A stretch of DNA of 64,000 nucleotides from NCBI RefSeq assembly GCF_037811135.1, contig NZ_CP149130.1, positions 733,501 to 797,500 on the forward strand, in the 5' to 3' direction. This document shows, one piece after another, positions 45,213 to 55,058 of this stretch. The notes below the pieces were generated by a model. That model was not told the origin of the DNA and did not search any database. It saw only the letters and a program-made list of their open reading frames with translations. Source of the stretch: Aeromonas rivipollensis. GTDB lineage: Bacteria; Pseudomonadota; Gammaproteobacteria; Enterobacterales; Aeromonadaceae. Each line of letters starts with the position of its first letter. Position 1 is the first letter of the stretch. Position numbers and translations under genes: made by a program.

Positions 45213-46670
45213 TTATTCTGCCGCTTTCGGCTTGCGACGACGGGGACGGCGGCGGTTGCGGCTGTTGCTGCCACGTTTCTCACCGTCTCCGCGCGGCTCG
45301 GCCGCCGGGGCTCGTTCATCGCTCGCCGGGCGGCGGGTCGCTTCCCGTTGCAGTTGCGGACGCACATCCGGGTTGGAGGCCACATAGCGCTCCCACCAGC
45401 TGGCCAGCTCGCCGAGGCCCCGCTCTACCCTGTTGCGCAGCAGCAGGAAGTCAAAGGCTGCGCGGAACTTCGGATGCTCCATGGCGCGCTCGGGGTGACG
45501 ACCCTGGCGACGGGTCAGGCGCTGTTGCAGGGCCCAGATGTCGCGCACGTCCGTGGTGAAGCGACGCGGCACGGCAATGATCCGCACCTGGGCATCCAGC
45601 ACCTCGTTGATGGCCAGCATGAAGGCGTCGTGCCAGGGCAGACCGCTCTCGTTTTCCAGCACCCGGGCACGGGCCTCGACGGCACCCCACAGCAGGGTGG
45701 CATAGAGGAAGGCCGGGGTGACGCGCTTCTCTTCACGGACCCGGGTATCGGTATCCATCAGCGCCAGCTCGATGAACTGCTCGTAAGGCGAGTTGCCGTT
45801 GGGGGTGAACAGGGCGGCGACCTGGGGGAACAGGGGCTGGAACAGCCCGTATTCGCGCAGCAGCTTGTAGGTGGCGAGACCGTCACCGGCCAGGAACAGC
45901 TTGAGGGTCTCCTCGAACAGACGGGCGGCCGGAATGTCCTGCAGCAGCGGCGCCAGTTCCCGGATGGGGGCGGCGGTGCGCGGGCTGATGGTCATCTCCA
46001 GCTTGGCGGCGAAGCGCACGGCGCGCAGCATGCGCACCGGATCTTCCCGGTAGCGGGTCTCGGGGTCACCGATCAGCTCCAGCTTGCGCTCGGCGAGATC
46101 CTCGATGCCACCCTCGAAGTCGTGCAGGGTGAAATCCTTGGCGCTGTAGTAGAGGGCGTTGACGGTAAAGTCACGGCGCTCGGCATCCTCTTCGATGGTG
46201 CCGTAGACGTTGTCGCGCAGCAGCATGCCTTCATCAGACTGGGCCGACACATGTTTGCTGGTATTGACCTGATGGTGGTGACCACGGAAGGTAGCCACTT
46301 CGATCACGTCACGACCAAAGACGATGTGGGCCAGGCGGAAACGACGGCCGATCAGGCGGCAGTTGCTGAACAAGGCCTTGATCTGCTCCGGCGTCGCATC
46401 GGTGGCGATGTCGAAATCCTTTGGCGTTCTCCCGAGCAGAATATCCCGGACGCCACCACCCACCAGGTAGGCTTCGTAGCCCCCCTTGTTCAGGCGGTAG
46501 AGCACCTTGAGCGCATTCTCGCTGATCTCTTTGCGCGAGATGGGGTGCTGGTCACGGCTCAAGGTTCGGCGTTGACCGGCGACACGGGCTGGAATGGGAG
46601 ACTCCATCGACTGCTCGCCGTCTTCCTTGCCGAGCACCTTGCGGCAAAAGTTTGCGATCTGGGAAAAAAT
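45213..46670 (-). CDS. pcnB: Poly(A) polymerase I, probable AUU start
   Basis: 485 residues if begun at the ATT at 46670-46668 (IFSQIANFCRKVLGK, first residue read as Met). Adds poly(A) tails to RNA and promotes decay. E. coli pcnB also starts at AUU, aligned at the same place (MFTRVANFCRKVL). Here GAGGTG lies 4-6 bases before the ATT, while the in-frame ATG at 46685 has no ribosome site. Nucleotidyltransferase motifs GGGVRDILLGRTPKDFDIATDATP and NCRLIGRRFRLAHIVF; GETRYREDP-like PETRYREDPVRMLRAVRFAAK; basic Arg-rich tail. Confidence 0.95.
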   Translation of the reverse strand: MFSQIANFCRKVLGKEDGEQSMESPIPARVAGQRRTLSRDQHPISRKEISENALKVLYRLNKGGYEAYLVGGGVRDILLGRTPKDFDIATDATPEQIKALFSNCRLIGRRFRLAHIVFGRDVIEVATFRGHHHQVNTSKHVSAQSDEGMLLRDNVYGTIEEDAERRDFTVNALYYSAKDFTLHDFEGGIEDLAERKLELIGDPETRYREDPVRMLRAVRFAAKLEMTISPRTAAPIRELAPLLQDIPAARLFEETLKLFLAGDGLATYKLLREYGLFQPLFPQVAALFTPNGNSPYEQFIELALMDTDTRVREEKRVTPAFLYATLLWGAVEARARVLENESGLPWHDAFMLAINEVLDAQVRIIAVPRRFTTDVRDIWALQQRLTRRQGRHPERAMEHPKFRAAFDFLLLRNRVERGLGELASWWERYVASNPDVRPQLQREATRRPASDERAPAAEPRGDGEKRGSNSRNRRRPRRRKPKAAE

Positions 46671-46741
46671 GGTACACCTCTTCATGACTTCAAATTGACG
46701 GGAGGCCAAAAAATAGCGGCCTATCATAGCTCAGGCCCGAC

Positions 46742-46855
46742 CAAATGAGAAACGCTGCGGTCTGCTTCCCCGATTCGGGCCAGGTCGTACAAGGAACGAC
46801 GCTTTCAGTTCCCCTGGTTCTGGCCTGCTCAAATGAGAAACGCTGCGGCCTGCTT
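46742..46855. repeat. 26-bp direct repeats between gluQ and pcnB
   Basis: CAAATGAGAAACGCTGCGGY plus CTGCTT occurs at 46742-46767 and 46830-46855, one mismatch, 88 bases apart. Both lie in the gap between the gluQ stop and the pcnB start. Confidence 0.8.
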
Positions 46856-46872
46856 TTGCTCCGGGAGCCTGC

Positions 46873-47775
46873 TTACCTGGCCCCCAGTACTATCTTCTGC
46901 TGGCGGGGAACCCGGGCCAGCTGCCAATGGGCAATGCCCCAGGCGATGATCTCGTCGACGCTGTTCTCTCTCAGGCAAGGGGGCGGGCACTGGCCGAGGA
47001 AGGCGAGGGCCTGCCACAGGGCGGGCCTGACGTCATCATGTGCCAGTGCCGGCGCATGGTTCTGCTTCGACAGCTTGTTGCCATCCGCCAGCACCGCCAG
47101 CGGCAGGTGCACCCAGGCGGGCACCTCTGCCCCCAGGGTCTGGTAGAGGGCAATCTGGCGCACCGTGGGCTCCAGCAGATCGGCGCCGCGCACTATCTCT
47201 GTGATGCCGCTGTCCATGTCATCCACCACCACCGCCAGGTTGTAGGCGTAGAGCCCGTCCCGGCGGCGCACGATGAAGTCCTCCTCGGCGAGCGCCGCAG
47301 GCACCGCGATATGACCCTGCAACTCATCCTCGAAGTGGTAGACGGGATGATGCTGGCGCAGGCGGGCGGCGCAGCCCTCTGCGGTCAGCCCCAGGGTGCG
47401 GCAATGGCCGTTGTAGAAGCCGCCCGCCGCCATGATCTCGCGCCTGGTGCAGCGGCACCAGTAGAGATCCCCGGCCCGGTAGAGCCCCTCGATGATCTCG
47501 TCATAACGGCCGTGGCGCGCGCTCTGGAACATCACCTCCCCATCCCAGCCGAGGCCATGGGCCTCCAGGGTCTGGAGGATGAGCCCGCTGGCCCCGGCCA
47601 TCTCCCGCGGCGGATCTATGTCCTCGATGCGCACCAGCCAGCGCCCCTGCTGCGATCTCGCCTGCAAGAAGCTGCCAAGGGCGGCGACTAGGGAGCCGAA
47701 GTGGAGCGGACCGGACGGGGAGGGGGCGAAGCGGCCCACATGGGGTCGGAGAGGGGAGGAGGGAGTCATGGCCAT
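46873..47775 (-). CDS. gluQ: Glutamyl-Q tRNA(Asp) synthetase
   Basis: 300 residues; glutamylates queuosine in the anticodon of tRNA-Asp. It has the class I catalytic core of GluRS (GRFAPSPSGPLHFGSLVAALGSF, KLSKQNHAPAL for the KMSKS loop) and lacks the anticodon-binding C-domain. The zinc motif CRCTRREIMAAGGFYNGHC is present. dksA lies upstream and pcnB downstream, as in E. coli. Start at 47775 or two codons later is not resolved; no clear ribosome site. Confidence 0.95.
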   Translation of the reverse strand: MAMTPSSPLRPHVGRFAPSPSGPLHFGSLVAALGSFLQARSQQGRWLVRIEDIDPPREMAGASGLILQTLEAHGLGWDGEVMFQSARHGRYDEIIEGLYRAGDLYWCRCTRREIMAAGGFYNGHCRTLGLTAEGCAARLRQHHPVYHFEDELQGHIAVPAALAEEDFIVRRRDGLYAYNLAVVVDDMDSGITEIVRGADLLEPTVRQIALYQTLGAEVPAWVHLPLAVLADGNKLSKQNHAPALAHDDVRPALWQALAFLGQCPPPCLRENSVDEIIAWGIAHWQLARVPRQQKIVLGAR

Positions 47776-47837
47776 GGGAATTCGGGTAGACGATGCATTG
47801 AGGCTGCATTCTGGGATGGTCGTGGGAAAAGCTCAAT

Positions 47838-47868
47838 AAAAAAGGGAGCCTGCGAGCTCCCTTTTTTT
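47838..47868 (-). terminator. Terminator between dksA and gluQ
   Basis: GGGAGC/GCTCCC stem with a 6-base loop and flanking A6/T7; on the minus strand it follows dksA by about 20 bases. Confidence 0.9.
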
Positions 47869-47888
47869 GTCCATGTCGATGGGCGGCA

Positions 47889-48338
47889 TCAGCCAGCCAT
47901 CTGTTTTTCCTTGATTTCAGCCAGCGTCTTGCAGTCGACACAGAGGTCGGCAGTCGGACGGGCTTCCAGACGACGAATACCGATTTCGATACCGCAATGT
48001 TCGCAGTAACCAAAGTCGTCTTCTTCGAGCAGCAGCAAGGTCTTTTCGATCTTCTTGATCAGCTTGCGTTCACGGTCGCGGGTGCGCAGTTCGAGTGCGA
48101 ACTCTTCTTCCTGCGCGGCGCGATCGACCGGATCCGGGAAGTTTGCAGCCTCATCCTTCATGTGGTCGACGGTGCGGTCAACTTCCTGCATCAGTTGGTT
48201 GCGCCAGGCTCCCAGGATCTTGCGAAAATGTACCTTTTGTTGGTCATTCATGTACTCCTCACCGGCTTTTACCTGGTAAGGCTCTACACCCGCAATGGCC
48301 AGGGGGCCCAGAGATTTCCTGTTTTCGCCTGTTGGCAT
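47889..48338 (-). CDS. dksA: RNA polymerase-binding transcription factor DksA
   Basis: 149 residues. Works with ppGpp at the RNA polymerase secondary channel to repress rRNA and activate amino acid genes. Coiled-coil tip [24 protein letters not shown] includes the essential Asp pair region, and the zinc finger [11 protein letters not shown]...[12 protein letters not shown] has all four Cys. The C-terminus EKQMAG is as in E. coli. Shares neighbours sfsA and gluQ with E. coli. Confidence 0.98.
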   Translation of the reverse strand: MPTGENRKSLGPLAIAGVEPYQVKAGEEYMNDQQKVHFRKILGAWRNQLMQEVDRTVDHMKDEAANFPDPVDRAAQEEEFALELRTRDRERKLIKKIEKTLLLLEEDDFGYCEHCGIEIGIRRLEARPTADLCVDCKTLAEIKEKQMAG

Positions 48339-48463
48339 GCCCTGTCTCCTAATTCAGCACGCTACCCGTGCCATCCATAAATTGAGGGCGGTATCTATAG
48401 CAGAAGGGTCAACGGGAGGCAAACAAGCCTTGTCAATAATGTTACCCACTCCAGCATTTATTC

Positions 48464-49201
48464 TCAGCCCTCGGGTAGCAGATGGTCAGATTCAAATGGA
48501 ATAAAATCTTGAGCCACCATGCCCTGCACCCCAACATGGGGGCGATAGCATAAAATTTCAACCCCTGCCGCCATCGCTTGCTCAACAAGCTGACTATAGT
48601 GCGGATCTATATGGGCTGCAGGGCGCATTCTCGCGATGCCGGAGTGCAAAACCATGAACAGCAGCACGGCTCTGTGCCCGGCCGCCTTCATGGCCATCAA
48701 TTCACGCAAGTGCTTGGCGCCACGGGCGGTGACCGCATCGGGGAAGTAGCCCATGCCCGCTTGTTCTCGCTCGTCGAGCAGGGTGACGGATTTCACCTCT
48801 ATGTAACAACTTGGCCTGTGGTCGTCTTCCAGCAGCAGGTCGATGCGGCTGTTCTCCTCCCCGTATTTCACCTCGGTGCGCAGTCTGGCATAACCCGCCA
48901 GCGGCGCCAGGGCTCCTTGCTCGATCAACTCCCTGGCGATCTGGTTGGCCCGCGCCGTGTTGACGCAGATAAAGTGGCCCGCCGGGCTCTGGGCTATCTC
49001 CCAGCTGTGGGCCAGCTTGCGCTTGGGGTTGTTCGAGGTGGAGTACCAGACCCGGGTGCCCGGATCGGCACAACCCGTCATGGCGCCGGTATTGGCACAG
49101 TGGATGGTGATGGTCTCGCCATTGGCCAGCTGCACATCGGTGAGAAAGCGCTTGTAGCGGGCGATGAGCAGACCGGATTGCAAAGGGGGATCGAAGATCA
49201 T
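48464..49201 (-). CDS. sfsA: SfsA nuclease-family protein
   Basis: 245 residues. Named for sugar fermentation stimulation, now classed as a DNA/RNA nuclease with an OB-like N-domain and a PD-(D/E)XK-type core ([23 protein letters not shown]). [21 protein letters not shown] and [18 protein letters not shown] are family signatures. Its ATG overlaps the stop of thpR by 4 bases. Confidence 0.95.
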   Translation of the reverse strand: MIFDPPLQSGLLIARYKRFLTDVQLANGETITIHCANTGAMTGCADPGTRVWYSTSNNPKRKLAHSWEIAQSPAGHFICVNTARANQIARELIEQGALAPLAGYARLRTEVKYGEENSRIDLLLEDDHRPSCYIEVKSVTLLDEREQAGMGYFPDAVTARGAKHLRELMAMKAAGHRAVLLFMVLHSGIARMRPAAHIDPHYSQLVEQAMAAGVEILCYRPHVGVQGMVAQDFIPFESDHLLPEG

Positions 49202-49743
49202 GGGGTCAGCTCCTCGCTGTTGGTCTCTTTGATGCGGGCACGCAGTGGCCAGCAGGCGATGGGTTCATAGCTGACCCCCTGCGGGGTGCTGACGGACTGG
49301 TAGAGGCAGAAACTGTCCGCCTGCAGCACAAGATCGGGGGCGGGCAGCGCCTCCGGGGCCTCGCCGGCCTTGCGCGACAGGGTGACATGGGGGCGATAGC
49401 CCTGTTCCCCGTTGCCTAGCCCCAGCTTCTCGCCGTGGCGACGCAGGGCCCTGGCGAGGACGTTCAGCTCGTTTGGCCACTCCCTGGGCCCCACCCAGGC
49501 TGCCCTGGCACGCTGAAACCAGCCGGTCTGATCCAGATGGACGCTGAAAGGGGGGCAGCGCTGCTGTGCGGCGGCGGCGATCAGCCTGTCCCGAGTGGCC
49601 TCGTCGGTCTCGCCGAGAAAGGCCAGGGTCAAATGCAGATTGCGCTCGGACACCGGCAGGCCGGGCCAGGGGCGCCGTTCGCGCCAGTCGATCAGGGCGG
49701 GGGCAAGCTGGTGCAGGGGCAGGGCAAAGAAGAGTCTGGGCAT
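49198..49743 (-). CDS. thpR: RNA 2',3'-cyclic phosphodiesterase / 2'-5' RNA ligase
   Basis: 181 residues of the 2H phosphoesterase family. The two HxTx motifs are [14 protein letters not shown] and [12 protein letters not shown]. It can open 2',3'-cyclic phosphates or make 2'-5' links in vitro; cellular role uncertain. Coupled with sfsA and divergent from hrpB, as in E. coli. Confidence 0.93.
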   Translation of the reverse strand: MPRLFFALPLHQLAPALIDWRERRPWPGLPVSERNLHLTLAFLGETDEATRDRLIAAAAQQRCPPFSVHLDQTGWFQRARAAWVGPREWPNELNVLARALRRHGEKLGLGNGEQGYRPHVTLSRKAGEAPEALPAPDLVLQADSFCLYQSVSTPQGVSYEPIACWPLRARIKETNSEELTP

Positions 49744-49978
49744 GCGCGGCGTCGGTCCTAGTGGTACTCACATGAAAGGGCCATTCTATGGCAGCTCGTC
49801 TGCGGATGTCTCCTGGTCGCCTCTCACGCCAATGGGGGCGGGGCTGTCGTACCGGCGGGGACGCCCCGGGTCTGGCCCAACCGGTTGGTGTGCATCCGGC
49901 ACTGCTGCTGACGGTGGGCGGCTGGCTGTGGCAGAATGGGCGCCGTTTTACTGGTCATCACAGAAGGTCTTCGCCGTT

Positions 49979-52426
49979 TTGTCCCAACTCCCCATCGTCT
50001 CTGTACTGCCCGAGCTGTTTGATGCCATCGACAGCCATGCCAGCGTGATACTGCAGGCCCCGCCGGGGGCGGGCAAGTCGACCCTGCTGCCCCTGGAGCT
50101 GGTGCGCCGGAACCGGCTGCCCGGTCGCATCATCATGCTGGAGCCCAGGCGCCTCGCGGCGCGCAACATAGCGGGCTTTTTGGCACGCCAGCTCGGGGAG
50201 AAGGTGGGGGAGCGCATCGGGCTGCGGGTGCGAGGCGAGAGCCGCACCAGTGCCGCCACCCGGCTCGAGATAGTGACCGAGGGGGTGCTGACCCGGATGT
50301 TGCAGCAGGACCCCGAGCTGACCAGCGTCTCCCTGGTGATCTTCGACGAATTCCACGAGCGCAGCCTGCATGCCGATACCGCCCTGGCCTTCGCCATCGA
50401 GAGCCAGCATGGGCTGAGAGAGGATCTCAAGCTGCTCATCATGTCCGCCACCCTGGAGGGCATGGCGCTGGAGGCCCTGTTGCCGGGCGCCCCCGTCATC
50501 CGCTCCGAGGGGCGCGGCTTTCCCATCGATTACCACTACCGCCCCGCCAATCGCCAGCAGTGGCTGGAGCCCCAGGTGGGCGCCGTGGTGCTGGAGGCGC
50601 TGGCGGCCCACGGGGGCAGTGCCCTGGTGTTCCTGCCGGGGCAGGGGGAGATAGAGCGGCTTGCCCAGTGGTTGGAGGGGCGCCTGCCGGATGACGTGCG
50701 CCTCGCCCCCCTCTACGGTCGCCTCGACATGGCGGCGCAGCAGGCGGCCATAGAGCCCGCTCCTGCGGGCAGTCGCAAGCTGGTGCTCACCACCAATGTG
50801 GCGGAGACCTCCCTCACCATAGAGGGGGTCTCGGTGGTCATCGACAGCGGGCTGGAGCGGCGCGCCACCTTCGATCTGAGAAGCGGCGTCACCCGGCTGG
50901 AGACCCGCCAGATTGCCCGGGCCTCCGCCACCCAGCGGGCCGGCCGTGCCGGCCGTCTCGGCCCCGGGGTCTGCTACCGGCTCTGGAGCAGCGAAGTGCA
51001 GGAGCGCCTCGCCGAGCAGAGTCCGCCGGACATCCTCACCCAGGAATTGACCGGTCTGCTGCTGGACGCCGCCCAGTGGGGCGCCAGGGTGGAGAGCCTG
51101 CCGCTGCTCGACATGCCGCCTGCGGCGGCGGTGGCGAGCGCCCGGCGACTGCTGGTGGCCCTGGGGGCCATGAAGGAGGAGTCTGAGCAACAACTCACCC
51201 CGGCCGGCCGTACCATGGCCGCCTTCGGCACTCATCCCCGTCTGGCGCGCATGCTGTTGCGGGCCCAGGAGCTGGAGGCCGAGGGTCTGACAGGGATTGT
51301 CGCCGATGGGGCTTTCCTGGTGGCGCTGCTGGAAGAAGATCTGCGAGGATCCGAGCGCCTTTCCGTGCTCTTTCATCGCCGCCAGGGGGCCCTGCGTCAG
51401 GGGGCTGTCCGCTGGTTCGAGCGCCTTGGCGCAAGGCCTGCGACCGCCCAGGGTCAGTGGCTGGGTCTGTTGTGCGCCCTCGCCTGGCCGGACCGGATCG
51501 GCAAGCTGCGCAGTGGCAGCCGCTATCAACTCAGTGGTGGGATCAGCTGCGATCTGGTAGAAGGTCACCCATGTCAGGGACAAGGGGCCCTGATCGCCAT
51601 CGAGATGGGGCAGAACGATCGTGGCAGCCGCATCTTCATCGCCGAGCCGGTGGCGCTGGACGAGCTGGTGCGTCAGCTGCCGGAGCTGGTGAGCGAACGG
51701 CAGTGGTTCGACTGGGACGAGCGGGAAGAGCGGGTGCGGGCCGAACGCCAGCAGGTGATCGGCGAACTGGTGCTCGGCCAGCGACCCTTGACGGATCTCT
51801 CTGACGAGCAGAAGGGGCGCTGCCTGCTGCAGGGCATTCGTCGCAAGGGGCTGCAGGTGCTGCCCTGGGACGAGGGCAGCGAAGGCTTGCTGGCCCGCTT
51901 GCGCTGCGCCCGCGATTGGCTGCCGGACGAGGGCTGGCCCGCCATGGACGACGAGAGTCTGCTGGCCCGGCTGGAGGAGTGGCTCTTGCCTGCCCTGAGC
52001 GGCATGACCCGGCTGGAGCAACTGAAGAGGCTCAACCTCTCCGATCTGCTGCGTCAGTCCCTGCCCTGGCCCTTGCCAAAACGGCTGGACGAGGCGCTGC
52101 CGAGCCACTTCAGCGCGCCGACCGGCAGCCGGGTGCGGATCCGCTATCAGCCGGGACAGGCCCCGGTGATCCCGGTGCGTATTCAGGAGATGTTCGGGCA
52201 GGGCACGACCCCCTGCGTGGCCGATGGCCGGGTGCCCCTGGTGGTGGAGCTGCTCTCTCCGGCCCAGCGGCCGCTGCAGATCACCGCCGATCTTGCCGCC
52301 TTCTGGGCGGGCTCCTACGAGCAGGTGAAGAAAGAGATGAAGGGGCGCTACCCCCGCCACTACTGGCCGGACAACCCCCTGGAGGCCATGCCGACCCGCG
52401 TCACCAAGAAGAAGATGGGGTTGTAG
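49979..52426 (+). CDS. hrpB: ATP-dependent helicase HrpB
   Basis: 815 residues if started at TTG 49979 (LSQLPIVSVLPELFDAIDS), which aligns with the E. coli N-terminus; no in-frame ATG lies near and an AAGG is 11 bases upstream. The upstream reading frame is open for ~128 codons but is not protein-like. DEAH/RHA helicase: Walker A APPGAGKSTLLPLEL, DEFHERS (motif II DEFH), SAT, TTNVAETSLTI and QRAGRAGR. The C-terminal HrpB-specific domain ends PRHYWPDNPLEAMPTRVTKKKM. Confidence 0.94.
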   Translation: MSQLPIVSVLPELFDAIDSHASVILQAPPGAGKSTLLPLELVRRNRLPGRIIMLEPRRLAARNIAGFLARQLGEKVGERIGLRVRGESRTSAATRLEIVTEGVLTRMLQQDPELTSVSLVIFDEFHERSLHADTALAFAIESQHGLREDLKLLIMSATLEGMALEALLPGAPVIRSEGRGFPIDYHYRPANRQQWLEPQVGAVVLEALAAHGGSALVFLPGQGEIERLAQWLEGRLPDDVRLAPLYGRLDMAAQQAAIEPAPAGSRKLVLTTNVAETSLTIEGVSVVIDSGLERRATFDLRSGVTRLETRQIARASATQRAGRAGRLGPGVCYRLWSSEVQERLAEQSPPDILTQELTGLLLDAAQWGARVESLPLLDMPPAAAVASARRLLVALGAMKEESEQQLTPAGRTMAAFGTHPRLARMLLRAQELEAEGLTGIVADGAFLVALLEEDLRGSERLSVLFHRRQGALRQGAVRWFERLGARPATAQGQWLGLLCALAWPDRIGKLRSGSRYQLSGGISCDLVEGHPCQGQGALIAIEMGQNDRGSRIFIAEPVALDELVRQLPELVSERQWFDWDEREERVRAERQQVIGELVLGQRPLTDLSDEQKGRCLLQGIRRKGLQVLPWDEGSEGLLARLRCARDWLPDEGWPAMDDESLLARLEEWLLPALSGMTRLEQLKRLNLSDLLRQSLPWPLPKRLDEALPSHFSAPTGSRVRIRYQPGQAPVIPVRIQEMFGQGTTPCVADGRVPLVVELLSPAQRPLQITADLAAFWAGSYEQVKKEMKGRYPRHYWPDNPLEAMPTRVTKKKMGL

Positions 52427-52467
52427 CTTGGTGCTGAGCCTAGCAAAGCCCAACTCCAGCAGACGGC

Positions 52468-52585
52468 CCTCACCCTCTCCCAGAGGGAGAGGGAACCGAT
52501 CGAGGTTGATGTTTGCTCCCTTCTCCTCTCCCTTTTTCAAAGGCATGGGAGAAGGGTTGGGGATGAGGGGTTGGCATCCATTTGT
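52468..52585. repeat. CCCTCTCCC/GGGAGAGG-type intergenic repeats
   Basis: CCCTCACCCTCTCCCAGAGGGAGAGGG at 52468-52495 and a longer hairpin of related sequence, CTCCTCTCCCTTT...GGGAGAAGGGTTGGGGATGAGGG, to about 52585. A common palindromic unit of bacterial intergenic DNA. The remainder up to mrcB at 52694 shows only its ribosome site. Confidence 0.75.
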
Positions 52586-52694
52586 CTGGCGAATGTCTGG
52601 CGAAATGAAACCCAGGATCCAGATTCGATTGGCTAATCCTGATCGGACGTTCGCGAATGCGACATACAAGTAGAAAGGAAAGCAAAGAGGAATT

Positions 52695-55016
52695 ATGGCA
52701 ACGCAACAACGCAAGCGTACCCCCAAGAAGGCGGCGCCCAAGCGCACCATCTGGCGCACCCTGTTCTGGCTTGGTTTCAAGCTCTCCCTGGTGGTGGCGG
52801 CCTTTATGGTGGTGTTCGGCATCTATCTGGATACCAAGGTGCGCGAGCGTTTTGACGGGGAGAAGTGGCAGTTGCCGGTGATGGTCTACAGCCGCCCGCT
52901 GGAGCTCTACCCCAGCCAGCGCCTCTCCCAGACCCAGATGCTGCGCGAGCTCAGCATGCTGAGCTACAAGCAGGTGCGCCAGCCCCACACGCCGGGGGAG
53001 TACGCGGTCAACGGCAATCGCATCGAACTGGTGCGCCGTCCCTTCGAGTTCCATGACGGCGCCGACGGCGCCCGTGGCCTGCGCCTCACCTTCAACGGTG
53101 CGCGGCTGGAGGGGATCCAGTCCCTGGAGAACCAGCGTCAGCTAGGTTATGCCCAGATGGACCCTGTGTTGCTGGATCGTCTCAACACCGAGGACAGGGA
53201 GGATCGCCTGCTGGTGCGCCTCTCCGAGGTGCCGGACAGCCTGCTGGTCACCCTGCTGACCACCGAGGATCGCGACTTCTACCAGCACGGCGGCGTCTCG
53301 CCGGTGGCCATCATGCGTGCCATGGCGGCCAACCTGCTGGCGGGTCGCACAGTGCAGGGGGGCAGCACCCTCACCCAGCAGCTCGCCAAGAACTTCTTCC
53401 TGACCCGGGAGCGCAGCCTGTGGCGGAAACTGCAGGAAGCCTATATGGCGGTGCTCATCGACTACCGCTACAGCAAGGACGAGATCCTGGAGGCCTACCT
53501 CAACGAGGTCTACCTGGGGCAGAACTTCTCGCAGGGGGTCTACGGCTTCGGGCTTGCCTCCTACTTCTACTTCGGCATCCCGGTCAACGAGCTGGACATC
53601 GATCAGGTGGCCCTGCTGGTGGGCATGGTGAAGGGGCCTTCCTATTACGATCCCTGGCGCTTCCCCGAGCGGGCCAAGGCGCGCCGGGATCTGGTGCTGA
53701 AACTGCTGATGGATCACGGCAGCCTGACCCAGGCCGAGTATGAGCTGGCCAGCAAGCAGCCCCTTGGCATCATCACCCGGGGCCAGATGAGCTATGGCCG
53801 CACCCCGGCCTTCATGGGGCTGCTCAAGCGGGAGATCCAGAACCGCTTCGGCCCGGATCTGCTCAAGCAGTCCGGCCTCAAGATCTTCACCAGCCTGGAT
53901 CCCATCGCCCAGCACGCGGCCGAGCAGGCGGTCGAGACCGGCCTCGCCACCATCGAGAAGCAGCGCGGCAAGAAGAAGCTGGAGGCGGCCATGGTGGTCT
54001 CCGACTGGCACAAGGGCGAGGTGGTCGCCATGGTGGGGGGACGGGATCCCCGTTACGCCGGCTTCAACCGTGCGCTGGATGCCCGTCGCCAGATAGGCTC
54101 CCTGGTGAAACCGGCTGTCTATCTCACCGGTCTCTCCAACGGCCTGACCCTGGGCACGCCGCTCAAGGATCAGCCGATCCGCATCCGTGGCCAGGATGGC
54201 CAGCTCTGGACGCCGCAGAACTACGATCGCAAGTTCCGCCAGAGCGTACCGCTGATGGAGGCGCTTGCCAGCTCCCTCAACGTGCCGACCGTCAACCTGG
54301 GTCTGCAGGTGGGGCTCGACAAGGTGGTGGACACCCTGCACAAGCTGGGGGTCCAGCAGGAGATCCAGCCTTATCCGTCCCTGGTGCTGGGGGCGGTGGC
54401 GCTCTCGCCCATGGAGGTGAACCAGATGTACCTGCCCATCGCCAACCAGGGGCTGACCCAGCCGCTGTCGGCCATTCGCGCCGTGGTGAACGGCGATGGC
54501 AGCCAGCTCTATCAGCATGACGAGACCGCCAAGCGGGTGACGGATCCCCAGGCCAGCTGGCTGACCCTGTTCGCCATGACCAAGACGGTGAGTCAGGGTA
54601 CGGCCCGGGCGCTCGGCGCCAAGTTCCCCGGCGCCACCATGGCCGCCAAGACAGGGACCACCAACGAGCTGCGGGACTCCTGGTTTGCCGGTATGGACAA
54701 CAACGAGCTGGTGAGCGTCTGGGTCGGCCGGGATGACAACCAGCCCGCCGGGTTGACCGGGGCCAGCGGTGCCTTGCAGCTGTTCAGCGGCTACATGAGC
54801 CAGCGCGGCGTCAACAGCCTGGGGCTGAAGATGCCGGAAGGGGTGAGCTGGGCCAGCTTCTCCCGCAGCAGCGGCGCCCGGGTCGCCAGCGACTGTCCCG
54901 GCAGCCTGCAGGTACCGGCCAAGCTGGCGGGGCTGGGGGAGCCCATGAGCTGCGCCAGCCCTGTCTCCAACCCGGTCAACGCGCTGGATCAGTGGTTCGG
55001 CGGCTTCTTCAACTAA
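52695..55016 (+). CDS. mrcB: Penicillin-binding protein 1b
   Basis: 773 residues, bifunctional murein synthase of the inner membrane. Short basic cytoplasmic tail, one helix (LFWLGFKLSLVVAAFMVVFGIYL), UB2H regulatory domain (about 65-150), then glycosyltransferase domain with the catalytic Glu in LLTTEDRDFYQHGGVS and RTVQGGSTLTQQLAKNFFL. The transpeptidase has SLVKP in GSLVKPAVYLTGL (active-site Ser-x-x-Lys), SSLN and KTGTTNELRDSWFAG. GAGGAATT precedes the ATG. Terminator follows. Confidence 0.97.
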   Translation: MATQQRKRTPKKAAPKRTIWRTLFWLGFKLSLVVAAFMVVFGIYLDTKVRERFDGEKWQLPVMVYSRPLELYPSQRLSQTQMLRELSMLSYKQVRQPHTPGEYAVNGNRIELVRRPFEFHDGADGARGLRLTFNGARLEGIQSLENQRQLGYAQMDPVLLDRLNTEDREDRLLVRLSEVPDSLLVTLLTTEDRDFYQHGGVSPVAIMRAMAANLLAGRTVQGGSTLTQQLAKNFFLTRERSLWRKLQEAYMAVLIDYRYSKDEILEAYLNEVYLGQNFSQGVYGFGLASYFYFGIPVNELDIDQVALLVGMVKGPSYYDPWRFPERAKARRDLVLKLLMDHGSLTQAEYELASKQPLGIITRGQMSYGRTPAFMGLLKREIQNRFGPDLLKQSGLKIFTSLDPIAQHAAEQAVETGLATIEKQRGKKKLEAAMVVSDWHKGEVVAMVGGRDPRYAGFNRALDARRQIGSLVKPAVYLTGLSNGLTLGTPLKDQPIRIRGQDGQLWTPQNYDRKFRQSVPLMEALASSLNVPTVNLGLQVGLDKVVDTLHKLGVQQEIQPYPSLVLGAVALSPMEVNQMYLPIANQGLTQPLSAIRAVVNGDGSQLYQHDETAKRVTDPQASWLTLFAMTKTVSQGTARALGAKFPGATMAAKTGTTNELRDSWFAGMDNNELVSVWVGRDDNQPAGLTGASGALQLFSGYMSQRGVNSLGLKMPEGVSWASFSRSSGARVASDCPGSLQVPAKLAGLGEPMSCASPVSNPVNALDQWFGGFFN

Positions 55017-55018
55017 CG

Positions 55019-55047
55019 AAAACGGGCAGCCCTGGCTGCCCGTTTTG
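55019..55047 (+). terminator. Terminator after mrcB
   Basis: 12-bp stem AAAACGGGCAGC/GCTGCCCGTTTT with a 4-base loop. Confidence 0.9.
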
Positions 55048-55058
55048 CAAGGATTGCC

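Noticed and set aside
49958..52822. 954-codon open frame on the minus strand opposite hrpB
   Set aside because: It is an antisense shadow of a GC-rich gene; composition is His/Gln/Gly-rich with no domain, while hrpB on the plus strand has all helicase motifs.
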